Made by a program: the position numbers and the translations under genes. 64,000 bases of DNA from Syntrophobacterales bacterium (GTDB lineage Bacteria; Desulfobacterota; Syntrophorhabdia; Syntrophorhabdales; Syntrophorhabdaceae): NCBI GenBank assembly GCA_031274925.1, contig JAISPL010000053.1, positions 1 through 64,000 on the forward strand, written 5' to 3'. This document shows, piece after piece, positions 8,507-16,365 of the stretch; the first letter of the stretch is position 1, and every line of letters begins with the position of its first letter. The notes under the pieces are model-generated. The model saw only the letters and a list, made by a program, of their open reading frames with translations, did not search any database and was not told where the DNA came from.

Positions 8507-9412
8507 TTATGAGCCAACAGGCTTCTCCAGACCTTTGCCCGTCAGTATTTCCAGTATCTCCGTGTATCTCTTTCTGGTTTTTTCAGTTACGTCCGCAGGT
8601 AGTTCCGGGCCCGGATACTGTTTATTCCAGTCCAGAGTATTCAGGTAGTCACGAACGATCTGCTTATCATAGCTGTCCTGCTCCTGGCCTGGCTTGTAGC
8701 TTCTTGCCGACCAGAACCTTGATGAGTCAGGCGTCAGCGCCTCGTCTATCAGTATAATTTCTCCGTCAAGCAGACCGAACTCAAACTTCGTGTCGGCGAC
8801 GATGATTCCCCTTGTCTCAGCGACAGCGGATGCTCTTTCGTATATCCCGATACTTATGTCCCTCAACTTGACAGCAAGGTCCCCTCCTACCATGACGGCC
8901 ATCTCCTCAAATGAGATATTCATGTCATGGCCTTGTTCAGCCTTCGTAGTAGGCGTAAAAATGGGCTTTTCAAGTTTTGATGATTCAAGGAGGCCTGCCG
9001 GCAGCGTTATGCCGCACACTTTGCCGGACTCCTGATAGTCCTTCCATCCGGAGCCTGCGAGATAACCCCTCACTACGCACTCAACAGGAAAAGGCTTCGC
9101 CTTCCTGACAATCATGCTCCTGCCGCCCAAGATATTGCTGTATTTTCTCAGTTTATCGGGAAAACGCTCCGCAACGACTTCAATCAGATGGTTTTTTATC
9201 ATACCCTCCATCTCGCGAAACCAGAAGACGGAAAGCTGTGTCAGTACTTTGCCTTTATCATCAATTCCTGTAGGAAGGACCACGTCAAAGGCCGACAGTC
9301 TATCGGTGGCTACGATGAGGAGAGAGTCTTCGAGATCGTAGATGTCTCTCACCTTGCCTCTTTTCGGAGTACCTATATCCACTAAATCAGTCTGTAACAA
9401 CGCTTTTCCCAT
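8507..9412 (-). CDS. purC: SAICAR synthase (phosphoribosylaminoimidazole-succinocarboxamide synthase)
   Basis: 301 residues. It joins CAIR and aspartate with ATP in de novo purine synthesis. Seen: GKVRDIYDL near the start (ATP loop), ATDRLSAFDVVLPTGI, VVRGYLAGSGWKDYQ, KAEQGHDMNISFEE, DTKFEFGL and DEALTPDSSRFW; these are the standard PurC signatures in order. The start at 9410-9412 (MGKALLQTDL) is chosen because GAGAGGGA lies 6 nt upstream. An in-frame Met 22 codons earlier has no ribosome site. Length fits the roughly 290-300 aa proteobacterial form. It stands alone rather than in a purine operon. Confidence 0.95.
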   Translation of the reverse strand: MGKALLQTDLVDIGTPKRGKVRDIYDLEDSLLIVATDRLSAFDVVLPTGIDDKGKVLTQLSVFWFREMEGMIKNHLIEVVAERFPDKLRKYSNILGGRSMIVRKAKPFPVECVVRGYLAGSGWKDYQESGKVCGITLPAGLLESSKLEKPIFTPTTKAEQGHDMNISFEEMAVMVGGDLAVKLRDISIGIYERASAVAETRGIIVADTKFEFGLLDGEIILIDEALTPDSSRFWSARSYKPGQEQDSYDKQIVRDYLNTLDWNKQYPGPELPADVTEKTRKRYTEILEILTGKGLEKPVGS

Positions 9413-9692
9413 GATATTCCCTCTCGTTATATTTTTTCGAATTCCGATTTCGGGACGCCGCATATAGGACCAACCCAAGTATCGGAAACCTTGCCGAAGA
9501 GTGTGTCTGACGCGATACCGTTGGCAGAGGATTCGTCTGCAGCAGGGTCACACACATAACCCTCTCCTTCAGACTCAAATCTGACATTCATCCTCTTTTT
9601 TATTGTACGTATGGGGGGAATGTCAGATAAGGTTTGGGTTTAAGACGCTAACCACTATATATTGAGGTACGATGGGACTTTCATCGCTTCAT

Positions 9693-10238
9693 TCATAATT
9701 TATTTTTCCCTCCATCCGTTTCTTTTGATTCTTCCGGGGCCAAGTATGTGGGGGCGGTCTTCGGTGATTTCCCTCCCTTGACCGCACGATAATAGGCATA
9801 AGTCATGGGCTCGGATCCATTCAGCATCTCACAATCCACCACCTTCCCGATGAAAATGGTGTGCGTCCCCACATCGGTTTCGCTTATTACCTCACACTCC
9901 ATATAACTCACTGAATTTTCTATAATCACCGGGACCCCGGTGGAGCCCGTTTTAAAACCCGTCTCCTTGAACTTGTCCACATCTCTTCCCGACCTGAAAC
10001 CAAAAAGGCCTATGAAAATCATGGGCGCTTCTTTCGAAACAACCGATATGCTGAACATCTTGCTCTCTCGGATGAATTCGTGGGTCAAATTTTGCTTATT
10101 TATACTAACCGCCACGGTTGGCGGCTCCGACGTAATCTGAAACACGGTATTTGCAATCTGACCGTTTAATTTGTCGCCCTTTTTAGAACTTATTATATAT
10201 ACACCATAGCTTATCTGCTGAATCGCCCTAGTATCCAT
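9693..10238 (-). CDS. Flavin reductase-like FMN-binding protein (flavoredoxin type)
   Basis: 181 residues with the flavin reductase-like split-barrel fold: YGVYIISSKKGDKLNGQIANT near the N-terminus (FMN contact), PPTVAVSINKQNLT, FSISVVSKEAP, FGFRSGRDVDKF, and C-terminal HTIFIGKVVDCEML with YYRAVKGGK. This matches the flavoprotein module found in flavoredoxins and in the N-terminal half of anaerobe rubredoxin oxidoreductases. It likely binds FMN and shuttles electrons in the cytoplasm. A strong AAGGAGGAGG precedes the ATG. The C-terminal tail is polar and low-complexity. Confidence 0.85.
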   Translation of the reverse strand: MDTRAIQQISYGVYIISSKKGDKLNGQIANTVFQITSEPPTVAVSINKQNLTHEFIRESKMFSISVVSKEAPMIFIGLFGFRSGRDVDKFKETGFKTGSTGVPVIIENSVSYMECEVISETDVGTHTIFIGKVVDCEMLNGSEPMTYAYYRAVKGGKSPKTAPTYLAPEESKETDGGKNKL

Positions 10239-10460
10239 TCTGCCACGCCTCCTCCTTAAGGATTTTCCGCCTGCCAGTGTATCCGTTGCAGATGCAGAAG
10301 TTTATTATTTTAACTTTTTATCGGGTCTTTTTCCATGGAAATCGGCAAGACATGCAAGCATAATTTCTCAATAATTTTGCTCTCTATCTTAAGTTTTCCC
10401 CGTCCTTCTCCCAGTCTCAATTTTGGAGTTTCTGCCTATAAAATCGAATGATGAGGTGAA

Positions 10461-10769
10461 ATGATTGATAACCCGGTACTAGCGTCCCTCGTCTATAGCG
10501 CTATGGAACAAAAATTGGCAGCCTTTGCCATGCCATTGAGCCTCGCAGGCAACGAAATACCGGTATCTTTTTGTGGTATCCTTTGTTGAACCGGCAGCGA
10601 ACACGTTCGTATTGGTAAAGCTGTACCACCGGTAAAGCAACAACCCATTGATATTCTCGTCACAGCGACAACCGATCCAATGTCACCGGCCAAGGAGTCT
10701 CCCGGTTTTCAAATCACCTGCATGGCGTACTCTGGTATATTGGGGCACGCATTGAAAAAGGCGGCCTAA
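10461..10769 (+). CDS. Candidate UGA-containing ORF (possible second selenoprotein)
   Basis: From ATG at 10461, preceded by GATGAGGTGAA, the frame runs 102 codons to TAA at 10767 with a single in-frame TGA at 10587-10589 (residue 43). Local context reads SFCGILC-U-TGSEHVRIGK, i.e. two cysteines just before the putative selenocysteine. The rest (PPVKQQPIDILVTATTDPMS, AKESPGFQITCMAYSGILGH) looks like real protein, but I do not recognise a family. After the UGA there is a short CGAA/TTCG hairpin and a wider ACCGG/CCGGT pairing, neither a textbook bSECIS. The alternative is a pseudogene with one nonsense codon. Confidence 0.4.
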
Positions 10770-11076
10770 CATACGAGTCATAATAGTGGAGATACCGGTA
10801 TGTCCCTCCACCCCAAAACAATCAATTTCCTTTTGCCACTCGCAGATATGTATAACAGAACTCTGTTATTAGCGCCAGATTCCATCATAGGGATGGTAAG
10901 TCAATTATACCCCAGGCGTAAGGCGCATGACATGCCGTAATAGACCCAGCCCTTCTGTGCGATAGACGAAACGAGAGAGAGTTCATAGTTAAATCAATGT
11001 AAAAGGGATACCGGGATAGATGCCAGGAATAAAGAAGAGAAAAGGAGGTGGAGGGGGGCGAGCGGAGCGAATATAT
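10770..11076. other. Intergenic region upstream of ruvX
   Basis: Contains a small inverted repeat TAACAGA/TCTGTTA near 10854-10871 and a purine-rich run (AGGAGGTGGAGGGGGG) near 11043-11058. No gene or known RNA was recognised. Confidence 0.35.
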
Positions 11077-11106
11077 TTGAATCTTGGAAGGCAAAACTGC
11101 TATAAT
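11077..11106 (+). promoter_or_regulatory. ruvX promoter, probably giving a leaderless mRNA
   Basis: TTGAAT (11077-11082), 18-nt spacer, perfect TATAAT (11101-11106). The ruvX ATG begins at 11115, so transcription should start at about 11113, one or two bases before it. No Shine-Dalgarno is possible in that space. Confidence 0.65.
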
Positions 11107-11114
11107 ACTGCAAA

Positions 11115-11531
11115 ATGCGTATCTTATGTCTTGATGTGGGCGACAGGAGGATAGGAGTTGCTTTGTCGGATCCCACGCACACTCTGGCACAGACGCTAAA
11201 GGTGTACACTAAGGTCAATTTACGCGAAGACCTTGAGGTTTTCAAAAAGATTGTGGCCGAACATGAAGTCGGAAAGATCGTCGTGGGTTTGCCCAAGGAT
11301 CTGAGCGGAGCGATAGGCAAGAGAGCTCAATCGGTAACGCAGTTTGCCAAGGAACTGGAACGACATACCGGAACCCCAGTAGCGCTGTGGGATGAAAGGT
11401 TCAGCACGAACGAAGCGGGCAGGATCTTCGAAATGGCCGAGGTAAGCCACAAAAAAAGGAAGCCTTTTATCGATATGATGGCAGCCCAGATTATATTACA
11501 GGGATATCTTGATGCTCAAAAGACAGGGTAA
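11115..11531 (+). CDS. ruvX: Putative pre-16S rRNA nuclease / Holliday junction resolvase YqgF
   Basis: 138 residues with an RNase H-like fold. Seen: LDVGDRRIGVALSD at 5-18 with the first catalytic Asp, IVVGLPKDLSG at about 54-64, LWDERFST near 93-100 (acidic residue) and DMMAAQIILQGYLD at the end. The family is implicated in 16S rRNA 5' maturation. The downstream mltG begins inside its last codons (23-nt overlap), a common ruvX-mltG pairing, so the two are translated from one message. The mRNA appears leaderless. Confidence 0.9.
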   Translation: MRILCLDVGDRRIGVALSDPTHTLAQTLKVYTKVNLREDLEVFKKIVAEHEVGKIVVGLPKDLSGAIGKRAQSVTQFAKELERHTGTPVALWDERFSTNEAGRIFEMAEVSHKKRKPFIDMMAAQIILQGYLDAQKTG

Positions 11532-12510
11532 ATACATAATCGCCGCTACGTTGCTCGTTTTGATTTTTACCCAGTCGGCGATCCATGCCAGTATTCCAAA
11601 AATCTCCGGGCCTGAGCGGGTCGAGTTTGTCGTGAAACAAGGAACGAGTCTTACCGGCATCGCCCATCAACTTGCCGGAGAGGGCATAATACGCCTTCCC
11701 TATCTGTTTGTCGGCTTATCCCTGTTCTATAAAGGAAAGCTGATCGCTGGCGAATATGATCTCACGCGGGACATGGGTATGCTTGAAATCCTGAAAAAGA
11801 TGGCTCATGGCGAGAGGAATATATATACCCTGAAAATAGTGGAAGGAAATAATGTTTACAATCTGGCGGGGTCTATTGAGAAATCGCGCATCATGAAGGG
11901 GGAAGATTTCCTGAAACTCACGAAAGACGGGGCTTTTCTTAAAGGGCTAGGGATTGAGGCCGACTCCCTGGAAGGGTACCTTGCCCCCGATACCTATTAC
12001 TACAGCAAAGAGATTGATGTTGATAAGCTCCTCGAGAAAATAGCGCAGAGAACACTCAGTTTTTTTGCACGAAAAGACATAAGAAAAAGAATGGAGGAAA
12101 TGCGCCTGACCGTCCACGAAACACTTATCCTGGCGTCAATGATCGAGAGAGAAGCCAAACAGAGAGACGAGAAATTCCTCATCTCGGCCGTCTTTCATAA
12201 CAGGCTGAAAAAAGGTATGTCTCTTGATTGTGATCCCACGGTCCTCTATGGCGGAGCATATGACGGTCCCATAAGAAAGTCCGACCTTTTGACTTACACG
12301 CCATACAATACCTATGCATTCAAGGGCCTGCCCAAGGGACCCATATGCAACTCTGATCGAAGCTCAATCACGGCAGCCCTTTATCCGGCAGCCGTCGACT
12401 ATCTTTATTTTGTATCAAAAAATGATGGAACTCACGCCTTTTCGAGAGATATGAAAGACCACAATCGTTTCGTAGCAATGTATCAACGGAATAAGCATAC
12501 AAAAAAATGA
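11509..12510 (+). CDS. mltG: Endolytic murein transglycosylase
   Basis: 333 residues. It cuts nascent peptidoglycan strands and ends their elongation. Residues 8-28 form an N-terminal membrane anchor. A LysM-like segment follows (VKQGTSLTGIAHQLAGEGII). The YceG/MltG domain then shows KIVEGNNVYNLA, LEGYLAPDTYYY, LASMIEREAK with the catalytic Glu at about residue 217, FHNRLKKGMSLDCDPTVLYG, YNTYAFKGLPKGPICN and FVSKNDGTHAFS. All are family signatures. Length is typical. It overlaps ruvX; the next gene starts 15 nt after its stop with its own ribosome site. Confidence 0.93.
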   Translation: MMLKRQGKYIIAATLLVLIFTQSAIHASIPKISGPERVEFVVKQGTSLTGIAHQLAGEGIIRLPYLFVGLSLFYKGKLIAGEYDLTRDMGMLEILKKMAHGERNIYTLKIVEGNNVYNLAGSIEKSRIMKGEDFLKLTKDGAFLKGLGIEADSLEGYLAPDTYYYSKEIDVDKLLEKIAQRTLSFFARKDIRKRMEEMRLTVHETLILASMIEREAKQRDEKFLISAVFHNRLKKGMSLDCDPTVLYGGAYDGPIRKSDLLTYTPYNTYAFKGLPKGPICNSDRSSITAALYPAAVDYLYFVSKNDGTHAFSRDMKDHNRFVAMYQRNKHTKK

Positions 12511-12524
12511 ATTAAGGAGGAGTT

Positions 12525-13706
12525 ATGGCAAAAGATGTTGCGGTTATCGGCGTAGGCCAAAGTAGCTTCGTCAGGGGCTATCCGGGTTCAATCAGGGAAC
12601 TCGCCTTTGAAGCCTTCAAGGAAGCAGCCCTCGACGCTGGCATCACCCAGAAAGATATCGGGGCTTCCGTATTCTGTTCAGCCCCTGAGTATGACAAGCA
12701 GAGATCACCTGCTGGTGTTCTTGCCGAGTACTTAGGACTTATTCCCCAGCCGACATTCTATGTAGAAACCGTCTGCTCATCAAGCAGCACCGGTGTAAAA
12801 GTAGCATACAGCATGATCAAGGCCGGCCTCCATGACATGGTCGCGGTGGTTGGGTTCCAGAAGATGTCGGAGATTACCTCCGCAGAGTCACAGGAACGAA
12901 TGGGAAGAGGCGCCGACATCCAGTGGGAAGCCCCGTTCGGCACCATGATGCCCGCTTACTACGCTCTTTATGCCAGGGCATATATGGCGAAGAACGGCCT
13001 CACACATGAAGATCTTATGGGCGTTAGATTGAAATCCGCATCATACGGCACAGTCAACGAAAGAGCAGTATATCGCAAAGGCGTGAAGGCAGAGGATTTT
13101 GATGCCACCAACCCAGATGCGAAGATGGCGGGTCCCGTGGCATGGCCCCTGAGGGTCGGCGATGCGTGTGCAAACGCTGACGGCAGTTCCTGCATCATTC
13201 TCGCAAATGCTGAAAAAGCCAAAGCGTTCACCAAGAAACCTGTCTGGATCATGGGTATCGGCGCGGCCTCCGAGGCTGTCAACATGGCGGCAAGGCCCGA
13301 TTTCTCGAAAGGTCTGAGCGTTGGTTACGCTGCTGCCGCAGAGGCTTACAAGATGGCCGGCATCACCTCAAAAGACATCAAGGTAGCAGAAGTTCACGAC
13401 TGCTTCACCATCGCGGAAATTATGGCGTATGAAGGCTTGGGATTTGCCAAGATGGGCGAAGGAAAAGAACTTATCAGGGCCAAAGAGACCTATAAAGAAG
13501 GCAAAATACCGGTCAACGTCGATGGCGGGCTTCTCTCAAAGGGCCATCCCATCGGAGCAACCGGCGGTTCGCAGATGCGTACCATCGTGCTCCAGCTCAG
13601 AGACGAGGCAGGCCCGATGCAGGTCCCCAATAACCCTGACATCGGTCTCGTACACAACGTCGGCGGCGTAGGCCTCTACGGCAGCGTCACAATATTCGGG
13701 AGGTGA
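12525..13706 (+). CDS. Thiolase-family acyl-CoA acetyltransferase (SCP-x type)
   Basis: 393 residues. Nucleophilic Cys84 lies in VETVCSSSSTG; later HDCFTIAEI and GGLLSKGHPIGATGG carry the usual thiolase histidines. The short two-motif pattern and the paired OB-fold gene 4 nt downstream identify the SCP-x/archaeal-type thiolases that work with a zinc-ribbon partner rather than bacterial FadA/AtoB. It probably condenses or cleaves short acyl-CoAs in the cytoplasm, either in syntrophic beta-oxidation or in acetoacetyl-CoA formation; the substrate cannot be read from sequence. AAGGAGGAGTT precedes the ATG. Confidence 0.88.
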   Translation: MAKDVAVIGVGQSSFVRGYPGSIRELAFEAFKEAALDAGITQKDIGASVFCSAPEYDKQRSPAGVLAEYLGLIPQPTFYVETVCSSSSTGVKVAYSMIKAGLHDMVAVVGFQKMSEITSAESQERMGRGADIQWEAPFGTMMPAYYALYARAYMAKNGLTHEDLMGVRLKSASYGTVNERAVYRKGVKAEDFDATNPDAKMAGPVAWPLRVGDACANADGSSCIILANAEKAKAFTKKPVWIMGIGAASEAVNMAARPDFSKGLSVGYAAAAEAYKMAGITSKDIKVAEVHDCFTIAEIMAYEGLGFAKMGEGKELIRAKETYKEGKIPVNVDGGLLSKGHPIGATGGSQMRTIVLQLRDEAGPMQVPNNPDIGLVHNVGGVGLYGSVTIFGR

Positions 13707-13710
13707 TTCC

Positions 13711-14121
13711 ATGGGATTCGAAAAATTCGGAAGAAGAAGCTTCACAGCAATGACGAAAACGGCAAAATTTGTTGATCTCCTCGCTGAGGGAAAAATCAAC
13801 GGCACAGTATGTAAAAAGTGTGGTGCGAAGTTCTTCCCGCCCAGGGCCGATTGTTCCTCATGCTTTTCCGCTGAAATGGACTGGTTTGAGATGCCCACGA
13901 AAGGTAAACTCGAGACTTTTACGACTGCGTACTATGCACCCTTCGGTTTCGAAGCAGATCCTCCCTATACCATGGGAGTAGTAAACTTCGGTGACATAAA
14001 ACTTTTTGCAAGGCTTGCCAAGGATATTCCCATTGATGATATCGTGGCCGGCATGGACGTAAGTATCCGTACCTTGACATATGACGACGGGCAACTGTCT
14101 TTCGAAATCATAAAGGCATAA
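13711..14121 (+). CDS. DUF35 zinc-ribbon/OB-fold acyl-CoA-associated protein
   Basis: 136 residues. A rubredoxin-like zinc ribbon uses Cys34, Cys37, Cys48 and Cys51 (VCKKCGAKFFPPRADCSSCF). It is followed by an OB-fold half (KGKLETFTTAYYAPFGF, PYTMGVVNFGDIKLFARL). Proteins of this family form a complex with thiolases and HMG-CoA synthases and channel CoA substrates. GGGAGGTGATTCC leads into the ATG, 4 nt after the thiolase stop, so the pair is one unit. A strong terminator follows. Confidence 0.9.
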   Translation: MGFEKFGRRSFTAMTKTAKFVDLLAEGKINGTVCKKCGAKFFPPRADCSSCFSAEMDWFEMPTKGKLETFTTAYYAPFGFEADPPYTMGVVNFGDIKLFARLAKDIPIDDIVAGMDVSIRTLTYDDGQLSFEIIKA

Positions 14122-14140
14122 CCCGTGCCCAGTTGATGGA

Positions 14141-14178
14141 AAAAGGCGGGGGGCATATGCCCCCCGCCTTTTGTTTTT
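14141..14178. terminator. Bidirectional rho-independent terminator
   Basis: AAAAGGCGGGGGGCATATGC pairs with its mirror to form a 16-bp stem with almost no loop. A-tracts and T-tracts lie on both sides, so it can end transcription of the OB-fold gene (plus) and of the acyl-CoA ligase (minus), whose stop codons face each other across it. Confidence 0.9.
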
Positions 14179-14205
14179 CGCCGTAAGCCGACGACTACCA
14201 ACATT

Positions 14206-15813
14206 TTACTGATGGTCGGCCCATTTACCGTACTTCTCTCTGAGCATCCTGTGGAGTATCTTGCCGGCGCCACTTCTTGGCATCTCTTCGTCCTTGATGA
14301 AAAAGATGTTCTTAGGTACCTTGAAGCCAGCGATCTTGCCTTTGCAGTAACTACTGATTTCCTCGGCTGTAGATGTCTGCCCTTCATGGAGGACAACTAC
14401 CGCAGTCACCTGCTCGCCCCATTTTTCATGAGGAACGCCGATTACGGCTACGTCCTTCACTTTGTCATGACCGCCCACGCAGTTCTCAACTTCTGACGGG
14501 AAGATGTTCTCGCCGCCGGAGATGATCATGTTCGCTTTTCTGTCGACGAGGATGATGTAGCCGTCGTCATCTCTGTATGCCATATCGCCGGCGCTGAAAT
14601 ATTCTCCCTTCATGGCTGCTTTCGTCTTTTCCGGGTCTTTCCAGTATTCCTCAAAGACCATCGGGCTTCTGGAATAGAGCTCGCCCACTTCGTTCGGCTT
14701 GGTGACAAGCTTTCCATCTTCGTCGTAGAGCTCTATAAGGTCGGTACCGATAACCTCGCGTCCGCAGGACCCGAGCTTCGTGAGCTGCTCGCTCGGCTTC
14801 AACACGGTGACGATTCCTGCCTCGGTCGAGCCGTAGGCCTCGTTAAGCTCAGAGTTCGGGAACATCTTAAGAACGCCCATCTTCGTGTCTCTTCTGGCGG
14901 GGGCCGAGGAGATAAGGAGCTTCTTCACGGAGCTGAGATCGTATTTCTTTTTCACCTCATCGGGCAGGGTCAACATCATGATGTAGTGAGTCGGGACAAG
15001 GGAGGTAAATGTAACTTTGTGGTCCGAAAAGGTCTTAAGCAGATCTTCAGGGTTAAAGCTGACCATATTATAGCACATGACCGCTCCGCCAACCCAAGTG
15101 GCCACGAAGGAATAGAAGAGTGAGTTCACGTGGCAGCATGGCATGACGAGAAGGTTCACATCGTCAAAATTAAACTGATGGTCATAAATCATGATGAAAT
15201 ACTGGGAGAAGAGATTGAGGTGGCTTTTTACCACACCTTTCGGCTTCCCTGTCGTTCCGCCGGTGTACATGATCACCCACGGGTCGTCCGCATCGACCAC
15301 TGTGGCCGGTTCCATAGGACTCGCCTTGGCAAGCGCCGCTTCGTAAGAGGTAAAACCGTCGTAGGTCTCTTTGCCGTTTGCGAAGGAGATATAGCCCGTC
15401 ACTGTAGGCAGATTCTTTTTCATCTCAGCGACCTGTTTTATCCACGGGAATTCCTTTCCATCCGAGCCGTCCACGCCTCCCTGGACGATAAAGACTTTAC
15501 ATTCGCTATGGTTGATGTTGTATTCCATTTCCACCGGTGCGAGCCGGAACATGAGCGGCACGCAGACAAACCCGCCTTTTGCGGCAGCACCATAGATTTC
15601 CATCCACTCCACGCAGTTGTAGGCAAGCACCGCAAACCGGTCGCCCTTCTTCATACCCATATCGGCAAGGGCGTTCGCAAGCCTGTTCGCTCTCTCGTTC
15701 CACTGTTTGAATGTATAACTCTTATAGAGATCCTTGATTCCGATCTTGTCCGGCCACTTGAAAGCGTTTACCTTCAATACCTCTTTTGCCGTCATCCAAT
15801 GCCCGTTTTTCAT
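14206..15813 (-). CDS. Acyl-CoA synthetase (AMP-forming)
   Basis: 535 residues of the ANL superfamily. Seen: the AMP-binding loop MYTGGTTGKPKGVVKSH at about 187-203, NEAYGSTEAG (A5), SAGDMAYRDDDGYIILVDRK (A7-A8 hinge), MIISGGENIFPSEVE (A8) and the catalytic Lys in PRSGAGKILHRML near the C-terminus. It would activate a carboxylate with ATP to an acyl-CoA in the cytoplasm. The class (medium-chain fatty, cyclohexane or aromatic carboxylates) cannot be fixed from sequence alone. Ribosome site AAGGAGGG. Together with the thiolase and GlcD/GlcF pairs around it, it suggests carboxylic acid degradation. Confidence 0.92.
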   Translation of the reverse strand: MKNGHWMTAKEVLKVNAFKWPDKIGIKDLYKSYTFKQWNERANRLANALADMGMKKGDRFAVLAYNCVEWMEIYGAAAKGGFVCVPLMFRLAPVEMEYNINHSECKVFIVQGGVDGSDGKEFPWIKQVAEMKKNLPTVTGYISFANGKETYDGFTSYEAALAKASPMEPATVVDADDPWVIMYTGGTTGKPKGVVKSHLNLFSQYFIMIYDHQFNFDDVNLLVMPCCHVNSLFYSFVATWVGGAVMCYNMVSFNPEDLLKTFSDHKVTFTSLVPTHYIMMLTLPDEVKKKYDLSSVKKLLISSAPARRDTKMGVLKMFPNSELNEAYGSTEAGIVTVLKPSEQLTKLGSCGREVIGTDLIELYDEDGKLVTKPNEVGELYSRSPMVFEEYWKDPEKTKAAMKGEYFSAGDMAYRDDDGYIILVDRKANMIISGGENIFPSEVENCVGGHDKVKDVAVIGVPHEKWGEQVTAVVVLHEGQTSTAEEISSYCKGKIAGFKVPKNIFFIKDEEMPRSGAGKILHRMLREKYGKWADHQ

Positions 15814-15947
15814 AAAACCCTCCTTGTTTATGTTGATGAAATCAGTCTACCGCCCTCCGGCGGTGTATTGCCTTCAAGAAAAGTGTACACCTCCCGGTGT
15901 GTTTACCACAGCAACTTTCAGTTTTTTCCGGAAGTACTTCTCCGTCC

Positions 15948-15976
15948 ATAATATACCAATCCCCATCGCAGCGCAA
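15948..15976 (-). promoter_or_regulatory. Candidate promoter of the acyl-CoA synthetase gene
   Basis: Minus strand: TTGCGC (15971-15976), 17-nt spacer, TATTAT (15948-15953, 5 of 6). It would give a 5' leader of about 130 nt that contains two GC-rich inverted repeats (CACCGGGAGGTG and CCGCCGGAGGGCGG). Confidence 0.35.
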
Positions 15977-16365
15977 CATACAATTTGAAAAAATATCCCC
16001 ATGTTTTTTGATTCTAAGCCTCATGGTCAATCGCTAATCGCTGAACACCACCTCATCGTGAGACGATATACGCCAAAAAAACAAAAGAAATGCCACAGCC
16101 CTTGCTTCTGTGCTGTTTTAACGCAACAATTGACACTGGTGTCGCCACTTCTTCATGCGGCCAAACCTTAAGCGCAGACTCTATGTTGAATCCTCTCCCT
16201 CTCAGCTTCTCCCCTGCTTAGTGCACCTGCCTTTGCCTCCCTCAAGGAACAAAGAAAACAGGTTGTCCAACAGCCGGCCGCGGGGGTTCGACAAATCCAA
16301 CCTCTCTTATATATCCCTTTCGGACATAAGGATATACAAGAGTATATTTTCCGAACCTGATCCCT
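15977..16365. other. Intergenic stretch, nothing recognised
   Basis: Separates the acyl-CoA synthetase from glcF on the same strand. Several frames are short and lack ribosome sites. No RNA gene or transposon end was found. Confidence 0.4.

Noticed and set aside
9413-9478. 22-codon upstream extension of purC
   Set aside because: The purC start at 9410-9412 has a ribosome site and matches family N-termini; the upstream part does not look like PurC.
15842-16030. 62-codon Cys-containing frame upstream of the acyl-CoA synthetase
   Set aside because: No ribosome site, TTG start, and it overlaps the probable promoter and leader hairpins.
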